Positions 9,301-17,700 of a stretch of 29,821 nt of DNA are shown one piece after another. The stretch lies in NCBI GenBank assembly GCA_002887195.1, contig PJAB01000317.1:1-29821 (forward strand), given 5' to 3'. The DNA comes from Chrysochromulina parva. Its lineage: Eukaryota; Haptophyta; Prymnesiales; Chrysochromulinaceae. The position numbers were made by a program, and so were the translations under genes. Position 1 is the first letter of the stretch, and the number at the start of each line of letters is the position of its first letter. The notes under the pieces are model-generated. The model saw only the letters and a list, made by a program, of their open reading frames with translations, did no database searches and had not been told where the DNA came from.

Positions 9301-9624
9301 GCACCTGTACCGTCGTGCCTGCATGCATGCACTTTCCTAATCCGGCGAGCACCTGTACCTTCGTGACTGCATGCATGCTGGAAATCCCTCTGATGACCTC
9401 CGATGGCCTCTGAGGACCAGTGAGACCTCTGATGACCTCTGATTGCGCGCCCTCACGTCTCAGGCATGCACACGGTACCCTTTTCGAAGTTGCATTCGGA
9501 GAACTTCCCCGCGCTCGAGACACCAGGGGTGCTGCTCGATAGCGCGATGCCCGGGGTGCCCGAGCAGCTCGCCCTTTGGTGGAAGCAGGGCGGCGAGCTC
9601 TACCGCTCGACGAAAGGTGTGTGA
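6359..9624 (+). CDS. FMN-binding glutamate-synthase-family protein (seven exons, ~604 aa)
   Basis: Exons are 6359-7195, 7386-7466, 7641-7802, 8098-8480, 8565-8643, 9101-9212 and 9464-9624. I chose ATG 6359 because the in-frame GTG at 6347 is not a eukaryotic start. The family resembles the FMN-binding synthase domain of ferredoxin-dependent GOGAT and bacterial YerD-type proteins. Diagnostic stretches are PYSASLFNVSAMSYGALSGN, NTGEGGISRFH, GAKPGHGG, TIDGAEGGTGAAPLEF and IASGKV. Three cysteines, C480-x5-C486-x4-C491 (CIQALQCNSNKCP), match the [3Fe-4S] ligand spacing of glutamate synthase. There is no glutaminase domain. The N terminus is Arg-rich (MLVRRRSFQL...) and could be a mitochondrial presequence. 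Two hydrophobic segments (~64-80, 84-101) suggest membrane anchoring. The physiological reaction of such short homologues is uncertain. Splicing of exons 6-7 uses a probable GC donor. Confidence 0.9.
7196..7385 (+). repeat. Intron 1 of glutamate-synthase-like gene with GCTTGCGTGC array
   Basis: The intron start GTGCGTCGATGG matches exon 2's start GTGCGCCGATTC at 9 of 12 positions, so both begin V-R-R. The array at ~7268-7330 is six copies of a 10-bp TGCGTGCGCT unit. CCTGATTGCG units flank it on each side. Phase 0. Confidence 0.85.
7467..7640 (+). repeat. Intron 2 of glutamate-synthase-like gene with TTGCCATGGG and GAGTCCCTAAT arrays
   Basis: Donor GTGATT, acceptor CTCTTGCAG, phase 0. Two unrelated arrays sit side by side: TTGCCATGGG/TGGCCATTGA (~7470-7550) and ATGAGTCCCTA 10-11 mers (~7562-7630). 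The second array uses the same unit as introns 4 and 6 of the neighbouring TPR-CHAT gene. Confidence 0.85.
7803..8097 (+). repeat. Intron 3 of glutamate-synthase-like gene with several repeat types
   Basis: Donor GTGCAT, acceptor TGACCAG, phase 0. It contains GATTGCG-rich units, two copies of GATTGCGTCGCACCTCCCTC, CTCATTAGGGA, three GGCCCTCGGATGG-like units and a CCTCTGATGAC array (~8008-8065). Exon 4 resumes at LRELSGGKPVG, which is conserved in the family. Confidence 0.82.
8644..9100 (+). repeat. Intron 5 of glutamate-synthase-like gene, the longest intron (457 bp)
   Basis: Donor GTGAGG, phase 0. Bases ~8653-8790 hold four ~33-bp GACGAGCGACGACGCTGACTGATGGCCATT-type repeats (broken here: GACGAGCGACGACG / CTGACTGATGG). 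Bases ~8840-9006 hold repeated CGGATTGCCTCCCTCATCAG units, i.e. tandem copies of the common intron 3' terminus, each a potential acceptor. At 9003-9020 one of these AGs is followed by GTGGCCGAGCTCAAG, resembling exon 6's start GTGGCCAACCTGCAT. Confidence 0.82.
9213..9463 (+). repeat. Intron 6 of glutamate-synthase-like gene: probable GC-AG intron with exon-derived repeats
   Basis: The reading frame requires joining ...CGCGACTCAG to GCATGCACACGG; the intron then starts GCATGC and ends CTCAG, phase 1. The sequence CTCAGGCATGC is repeated at both junctions (9209-9219, 9460-9470). Three degenerate units at ~9255-9380 repeat the 3' part of exon 6 (GAGCACCTGTACC ... TGCATGC), each with CTTTCCTAATCCGG between them. 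Confidence 0.75.
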
Positions 9625-10940
9625 GGCGCTTGCAGGGCATCAGACGGGGGCGGGGGGAGCTTGCAGCGCTCAGAACAGCGCGAATCAGCTATACCTTTGA
9701 GGCGGGAGGGTCGCGACACGAGGGGCGCTGTCTTGGGGGCGCTGTCATGGGCGCGTTGTCTTGGGCGCTTTGTCTTGGGCGCGCTGTCTTGGTCGCGCTG
9801 TCTTGGGCGGGAGAGGGTCGCGACACGAGGGCGCGCTTTGCTCCAAACCAAAGGATGGCGTCAGAGAGGCGACGCACTGCCGAGACTGATGGACGGACGG
9901 ACGGACGAGACGGACGGAGAGTTGTTGGATGCAGGTGCCACCGTGGCAACGACGGAACGAGCCGCGGACCCTAATTAGGAACGAGCCGCGGACGCGAGCT
10001 CCCAGCTTTGACGCGAGCGGCCAAGCGCAAGACGATCGTGTACTGTAGATGATCTCTGCTACACGACAGTGCAATGCTCAATGCTCAATGGGCGCAACAC
10101 GGACTGAGGGTGCGGGCCGGGCGTTTTCTGGCATTCCAAGCGACACACTCGGCGCGCGGACTTAGTACGACTCGCGGTCTGTGTTTCACATGGAGACGCG
10201 TGCGTGTGTGCCCTGTGGCCGTGTGCCCGGTGACCGTGTGCGAGCGCTCGCGGGGCTCGCGTTGGCCGTTCGTGCGCCGCGCGCGCGCGCGCGCCTGCTC
10301 TCTTTGCTTAGTTTGGTAACTTAGTTTACACACTGAGTACAACACGTCTTTTGTGTTTTGAGGAGAACAGGAGATTAGACACATATTAGGCACACACAGA
10401 CGGACAGTCGACAGTGAGACCCCGCAGTACACTTCCGCCGTCGCTAGCTCGCTAATACCGTACACAAGGCCAACTCCGCGCCAGAACGTTCTGGTCGTTT
10501 TCGATCGACGTTTTCGATGCACGACTACGAGCCGCGGCAAAGTAGATGACCTTCTCCAACCTTCTCCTTGCCGATCTTGGCAAGCAAATGAACTCCAGGT
10601 CGAAAGTATGACGAAATTTAGCACACTCGACAAAATGTGCTGCAGCTTTTTAGGAGCGCTGACCTGTAGGTCCGCGGGGCGGAGTCTTGCGTCTTGCGAT
10701 GAGGCGCGATGCCGTCCCCTCCGCAGGACTGTGGCCTCCGTCTGGTTGCTGTCCTTGTGTTGTAGTCTTGCTGTACCCGCGCTGAAGCAGCGCGCTGGAG
10801 TAGCGCTGTTCTACGTCTGGTTGTAGTCAGGTTGTAGTCCTGCAGCCATTCTGGTTGTGGTTGCAATTAGACCCCGACCCGAGAAGTTGGAGCTTGGAGC
10901 ACCGGGTGAGCGGGCTGGTACGCACAGCCACCGAGCCAGC
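9625..10940. other. Gene-poor region with short repeats
   Basis: No gene recognised. Bases ~9724-9810 hold an array of GCGCTGTCTTGGGC-like units bracketed by a 16-bp direct repeat GGGTCGCGACACGAGG (9708-9723, 9815-9830). GGAACGAGCCGCGGAC occurs twice (9954-9969, 9978-9993) around CCTAATTA. A (GC)n run lies at ~10278-10292. Bases ~10300-10640 are less GC-rich; reading frames there show no recognisable domain. Several TCTGGTTGTAGTC-like copies lie at ~10740-10860. Confidence 0.55.
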
Positions 10941-10944
10941 ACTC

Positions 10945-11060
10945 GCGGGCGGCGGTGTACTTGACCAACCTGGAGTTGGGCTGCAACAGACAACAGCATC
11001 GGCGACGACGGCGCCAAGGCCATCGCCGACTCCTCAAGTCGGGCACGGCCGTCGTGCCGT
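10945..11060 (+). pseudogene. Relic of a leucine-rich-repeat gene (frameshifted)
   Basis: One frame reads VYLTNLELGCN (10954-10986). A shifted frame then reads NSIGDDGAKAIAD (from ~10990), and a further shift gives LKSGTAV (~11032-11052). Together this is one ribonuclease-inhibitor-type LRR of the LTxLxLxxNxIGDxGAKAIAxxLKSGTAV kind, common in protist NACHT-LRR proteins. At least two frameshifts separate the parts, and no complete ORF surrounds it. Its SGTAV linker differs from the KVNAV linker of the intact LRR gene nearby on the opposite strand, so it is not a simple partial copy of that gene. Confidence 0.65.
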
Positions 11061-11727
11061 GCTTAGGGCACCAGCCGTCGCACAGCTCGGATCGCGAGGA
11101 AACAGCGCTCGCTTTGCGTAAATTTTTCCCAGCACCCTAGTATTGATTCCCTATTGAAACGCCTAATCCGGTAGCTTCCAAATTCGGAAATACCTTCAAC
11201 AGAACCCAAAGCAGCGATCCACACATGTTCACAGTGCTCGCACAATCATTTTCAACAGCTCCAACTCAAATCCACTCCTGCCCTTCACCGCATCTTGCAC
11301 CGCTGTTTTCCCCGTGAATCTCCCAAATTATTGCATCCAAAAGAATCCCGGCTGCGTACGACCCATTCTTTGATACATGTAATCGCTATATCGCGATGGC
11401 GTACCCCCGCCTGGCAAGTGGCATCTTTTGGCTCCTCGCCATTTTGGCGAGCTTGTCGGCGACAAGCATTGCGCGATCACGGATCAGGACCAGCATTTTT
11501 GGATTTTGCGCTTGAGTGGTGATGGCCAATTTTGGGACGGACGAGACTCGAGGACGAGACGCAATGAATTCAATGAAAATACATTCTTAGGAAGCGGGTG
11601 CAACATACGAACACATCTTCTATGAGCTGCGCCTCCGACCACGAGTCCGCTATTTTTATAGTCGCGTTTGAAATTCCCCGTTTTGTTTCAAGTAAGTCCT
11701 CAGTCCGACCCGTTGTACCCCTTCCAT
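11061..11727. other. 3' flank of the NLR-like gene, lower GC
   Basis: Nothing can be assigned with confidence. A 39-codon frame from ATG 11395 (+) begins with a hydrophobic stretch (IFWLLAILASLS). An overlapping frame (~11420-11550) reads HFGELVGDKHCAITDQDQ, which looks less random than its surroundings, but I do not recognise either. The stretch nearest 11727 is probably the 3' UTR of the minus-strand gene. Confidence 0.4.
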
Positions 11728-14700
11728 CTAGGGAAGGTCCATCGCGAGTTCTGGCAAGGGGGTGGGAAATGCAAGGAGCTTGGTCAGGACCGCGTTGACC
11801 TTCAGCGCCTCCGCGATCGCGATGGCTCCCTCCAGACCGATGTAGTTGTACTCGAGGTCGAGCTTGGTCAGGACCGCGTTGACCTTCAGTGCCTCCGCGA
11901 TTGCGATGGCTCCCTCCGGACCGATGTTGTTGCGGTTGAGCGACAACTCGGTCACGACCGCATTGACCTTCAGCGCCTCCGCGATCGCGATGGCTCCCTC
12001 TGGACCGATGTTGTTGTTGCTGAGCCACAACTCGGTCACGACCGCGTTGACCGTCAGCGCCTCCGCGATCGCGATGGCACCCTCCGCACCAATCTGGTTC
12101 AGGCCCAGGTCCAGGGTGGTCATCACCGCGTTGACCTTCAGCGCCTCCGTGATCACCTTGGCACCGTCGTCGCCGATGTTGTTGGCCCCGAGCCTCAGCT
12201 CGGTCAGGACCGCGTTGACCTTCAGCGCCTCCGCGATCGCGATGGCTCCCTCCGGACCAATGTTGTTGGTGTTGAGGTTTAGCTTGGTCAGGACCGCGTT
12301 GACCTTCAGCGCCTCCACGATCGCAATGGCTCCCTCCGGACCGATGTTGTTACTCCAGAGGTTTAGCTCGGTCAGGACCGCGTTGACCTTCAGCGCCTCC
12401 GCGATCGCCTTGGCACCCTCGTCGCCAATCTTGTTCCAACTCAACTCCAGGTTGGTCAGGACCTCGTTGACCTTCAGCGCCTCAGCGATTGCCTTGGCAC
12501 CCTCCGCACCGATGTCGTTGTTGTCCAGGCTCAGGAAGGTCAAGACCGCATTGACCTTCAGCGCCTCCGCGATCGCCTTGGCACCATCAACGCCGATCTT
12601 GTTGTACTCCAGGCGTAGGCAGGTCAGGACCACCGCGTTGACCTTCAGCGCCTCCGCGATCGCGATGGCACCCTCATCCCCGATGGAGTTGTTGAACAAG
12701 TCCAGGTTGGTCAGGACCGGCATGACGGCCAAAGCCCCAGCCACCTCTGCCGCACCTGTCGCGCCGAGATCATTCCAACTCAAGTCTAGGTGCGAGACCT
12801 TCTCAGCCAGCAGCAGCACGGCGCGCAGGGCCGTCGGCCCTTTCGCGAGTTGATGATTGAGCTTCAGCGACTCGCCCACACCGGCTGCGCGCAGCAGGCC
12901 GGCGCGGAACGCGGCGCCCTGCGCCTCGCCGATACGCAGCACATTCGCCCACCACGCCGTCCACTGCCACGGCAGCGCGCCAGCGGGCAGCGGCGCGCCA
13001 GCACAGAGCACACATGCGGTATGATACTCCTGGAAGGACAAGTGGGACGCCTGCAGGTGGAGCGGATTGGCCTGCAGCAGGCTCAGCAGCGGCAGGCGGC
13101 CGCGCCCCACGCGCTCGCGCACGACATCGAGCGCCTCACGCAACTCGACGGTCAGCGCATCGTGCGCCTCGCACAGCTTTCGGTGGTAGGCCGCGTCAAA
13201 ATCGGCCCTGCGCATGCCCGACGACGCGAGGTCCTCGGCTCCGAGTCCGTCGGCAGTGGTGCCGTCCTCAAACTTGACCTCGTATTCACGATAGCCATTG
13301 CCGGCTTTGCTGACCTCGCCACGCCGGCCTGCGTGCGCCCCATGCCGCACCTCTGCATACTCGCCCACGACTGGCTCGCCTGCATGTGCTGGCCAGCGGA
13401 TCGCAGCAAGGCGGTCGGCGGCGCTCGCGTGCAGCCCCACCGCCGCCGCAAGCATCTGATCCTCTTCGATGATCCGCCGGCCTGCCACGTGCGCCTCAAA
13501 GAAGATGGCCTGGACGATGCTCCTCACGTGCTCCACCCCCGCTGCGCCCCGCTCCTTGCGCTCCGCCCCCTCGAGCATCGCGCGCGATGCGGCCGCGTAG
13601 AGCTCCGCAATGTTGCGCGGCAGCGCGCCTCTCGCCTCGTACAGCGAGATCACCATGCTCAGCATCTGTGCGCGCGCGAAACAAGGGGGGGGCAAGGAGA
13701 GAGTGGAGGTGAGACGGTGCGACGCGGCGCGGCTGTGCGCGGGCGCTGCTGCTGCCGTGTACATACCAGTGGATTGCTCGTTACGAGCTCATTGTGCTCG
13801 TCGCGTGGCGCGGTCGCCGCAATCTCTCACGCCACAGCGCCTCGCCGAGCGCCCTTCCCACGCGCCGCTCGACAACGATGTGCTGCTGGGTCTCGTCGAG
13901 TGGCCGCAGCTCGAGCGCCAGAAAGTGCTCCTGAAAGCACGTCCTGTCGAGCCCATCGGGGCGCGACGTGACCAGCAGCACGTGTCCCTGTGGCGCGAGC
14001 ACCTCCGTCACGTGCCGCTCGATGGCCGTGCGCATTCGGCCGCCCTCGTCCATGCCATCGAGCAGCAGCAGCGCGCGTCGCGCGCGCATCGCGCCGCTCA
14101 GCATGCGGTACACATCTGCGTCGGCGCCGTGCACGCAGCGCAGGTATGCGTCGACCCAGTTCCACGCGGTGGCAAAGGTGTCTCGATGCTCCTCGAGGAG
14201 CAGCAGCCGCTGCAGCTGCTGCACGCGCACGAGCACGGGGACAAGCCGTCGATCCGGGTCCTCAAGCACGTGTGTCACGAGCTGCGAGATCAGGCACGTC
14301 TTGCCTGCTGCCGGCGGGCCGGTGAGCAGCACGCACCCACGCTTCTCGGCGACGCCCTCTTCGCATCGACCACGGTGGAGGGCGAGCAGCGTGGCCGCAA
14401 GGGCATCCACCTCGCCAAAGCGCTCCTTGCCCTCACCCGTGGCGACGGCGAGGGGCACGCACTGCTCACGCACGTCGAGTCGCTTGCCCGAGAGAGCGTC
14501 GACGATTGCGGCATGTGCCGTGCGCAGCGTGCGCTCATACTGTCGTCGCGCCGCGTCGTGGTCGTCTGCGGGCAGCTCGCGCAACCCATGATTCCACGGG
14601 TGGAGCGCCACCTGCTGTGCACGCGAGTCGTCGTCGAGCCAGACCAGGCGGTGGGTGCCACCACCGTCGGCGCCCTCGACGCGCGCGTCGCGCCATCGAC

Positions 14701-17700
14701 GTCCATCGACTGTGGCCGTCAGCAGCGTGCCCGATGCAAACGTACGGCCACCCGCCACGCCGGTCGCACGCCACGCTGTCACGCACTCGCGGTCGACATC
14801 GTGGCGCCAGAGGGCGTCGAGGATCGCACGAACCCGCGCCGCCTCCTGCAGAGCACGCTCCACTCTCTGATTGCCGCCACCACGCTCATCGCGTCGTCGT
14901 TCGGCGACCAATGAATCGAGCGCCGTTGCCGCCTTTGCCACCGCGCGGCGCGCGGCATCACTTGCCAGCGATGCGGCGCGCAGCGCGGTAGATGCTGTTT
15001 CGGCAGATGCTGTTTCGGCATCAAAAGGCATCGCCGCTCTGAGCGTCGCCACGTCCACCCGTGCGCGCTGCGCGTCCTCGAGCGCCACCACCCCATCTGC
15101 GCCCATGCGCCATGGCAGCACGACCTCACAGAACACATCCGACTCGCTCTGATGCTCAAGCCGCCCGCCTGGCGCGACGAAGTCCAGGCGCACATCGCCT
15201 TCGCCGCCGTCGATCAGGCTGCGCGTCACCACGACGGGCTGCCCAGCAGCCCATGGCAGTCCAGCAGTGCCAGTGGGTGGAGGGAGCGCAAGCATGCCCG
15301 GAACCATCACGGCTTTCGCCAAGTGGCGTTGAAGCGCCGTGGAGAGCTGGCGCACGGCGTGCCACGCGAGCCGCTTGTGCCGGCGCGAGAGCTGCGGATA
15401 GCGCAGGGATGCGAGCGCGCAGCCAAGGAGTGGCAGCAGCAGCAGCGACGGGTGGGCGTCGTCCGCCACTGCGTTCGCCGACTCCGCGCCAGCCGTCGCG
15501 CAGCACCGCGCGCAGAGCCTTCGGGTGCGCGTGGCCACGGCGGCGCACAGCTCGAAGACTTCGCGCACGCCCGTCGACCAGCTGGATGCTGCCTTCTTGG
15601 GCCGCTCTGGGGCCCACGGGTCGTCGCAGCCGAAGAGCGCGTCGACCACCTGCTCCATCTCGCGCAGTACCGCGTCCGCCGCGTGGTCGTCGCCCAGCCA
15701 CTCGTTGACCTTATGGCCGTGCAGGCGCGTCGTCGGCAAGGAGCCGCCGGCGCGGGCCGGGATCTGCAGCTGCTCTGCCTCGGCAGCACTCAGCCCGAGC
15801 ACGTCGACGAGCAGATTGGGCCGTGGCGCGCCGTCGACCTCTTCGAGCACGGCCGTGCGCACATCGTCGAGCGTCGGTGGGATGGGGGCGTGCTGGAAGA
15901 GCAGCCGCGAGATGAAGAAGGCTGCGTCGTCAGCCACGCTGCCGACGCTCGCCTTGGCAAAGTCGATGAGCCAAAGCTCGTCCTGCTTGTCGAGGAGCAC
16001 ATTGGCCAGGTTGAGGTCGCCGTGAACCTGCACCTGCAGCGGCGCCCATCTCGTTGCCCACGGCACGTCCAGCAGCCGCTCGAGCAGCGCGAGCAGCTCG
16101 TCGCACCACGTCTGAGCAGCCACGCGCTCCGCAGGCTCGAGCTCGTGCACAAAGCTGTCGGCGTACCGAGCCGCGTGCTTCTCCTCGAGCCACGCTGCGT
16201 CGCGTGCGGCGTCGCGCAGCGCCGTCGCGAGCGGTGAGGCCCTGTCGTCGGGGTGCACGACTACCGCGACAGCACGCGCCGCCAGCTCGGTGCGCCAGCT
16301 CCCAAAGTATTGGCCGGGTGGCGCGCGGCGCACTGAGCGCAGCGCGAGCGTGCTGATCGGGCCGCCCGGCCCAAAGAGCGCATGGATGGCGCTGGCAATA
16401 TCCGGAGCGTCATTCGAGCCGAAAAGTGTCCCCATCAGACTGGCGCGGCGCCACATGAGCCGGCGTGTGGCCCGCGTCTTGAGCGTGCTGATGAGCGTGT
16501 CGCCCGCCTGCTCGCTAAACTCGGGCATCAGCCAGCACGCCCCCGCCAACTCGAGCACGACTGCGCCGCGCCGCTCATCCTGTGTCGCCCGGGCGGGCTC
16601 GCGTGCCCAGCGCTCGAGGCCGTCGAGCACAACCGAGTAAAAGCCGGCGAGGAGCGCCTTGACTACGGGTTCGTCGCCCTTGCCCGTGAACACGGAGCTT
16701 CCAATCGCCGCCTTGGCGTTCGCGAGCTCGCGCTCAGGGCTATCCAGCACCACGTCCGCCACACTGCCGCCGCTGATGTCGATGACCTTGGCCCGGCTCT
16801 GCTGTGCCAGCTGGAAGCGCATGGGCAGGCGCGCCGTGGCCTCGGCCGCGGCGAGGTGCGCGGCCACGACGCGCGCGGTGCCCTGTTCCATCGATGTCCA
16901 TCCGCGCGCTCTGTACTCGCGTTCGTTGTACGTGCGGCATGCCCGCTCCTGGAGCGCCGCGTGTGCCGCCTGCGCCGAGAGCTCCGACTCGAAGGAGACC
17001 GTGGCTGTCTTGCCGCTCACCATGATGTCCGCCACTGTGCCGTACTGCGCCATCTCTTCGCGCAGTGCGGCTTCGTCAAACACATTCCACACGGTGAGCT
17101 GCCCTTCGTACTGCTGGGGCCGCGGCGGCACTTCCGTCTGAAGTAGGACGGTGGTGCTTGTCAGGCTGGCATACAAGAACGTCATCACATCAAGCCCGCG
17201 CCGGAAGGCCGCTGTCTCGTCGTCCGTCCGTCCGTACTCGGCATTGCGCTTCTGGTGGATCGATAAGAAGTCCCAAAAGAGCCCGCAGCCATCGGCGTCG
17301 CCCACCGTGTCCAGGTAGCTCCGCACGGCCGCGAGCGTCGTGCCGTGCGGGTCCGGGTGAAACGGCGTCTGCCACGCATGGCTCAGCACGAGGACCGAGC
17401 GGTCGTCGCGCCGCAGCATCTCGACCGCCTCGGCCGCCGGCACAAAAGCCTCGTGCGACAGTTCCTGCCGCCGCCTCACGACCACTGCACCATTCTTGTC
17501 GCGACCGAACGCCTTGTCCGCCTCGGCCGAGCGAAGCCACGAGCACCGCACCAGCCGAATGGAACCATCGCGCAACCGCTCTCGAAGCGGCACATCGATT
17601 TTGGCCTCGACGAAGGCGAGGCTGTGCGTCGTCTGCTCCTCGGAGAACAGGGGCCCACGGATCACACGCGCGACGGGCACACCAAGCCGAGCAGCTGCGT

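Noticed and set aside
10085..10633. 182-codon minus-strand frame
   Set aside because: Basic, low-complexity translation including a (GC)n tract and TGHT repeats; no family recognised.
12790..13971. Possible second gene in the NLR region because two minus-strand frames are separated at 13764-13781
   Set aside because: A well-formed 101-bp intron plus one 2-bp shift joins them into a continuous NACHT domain, so one gene is the simpler reading.
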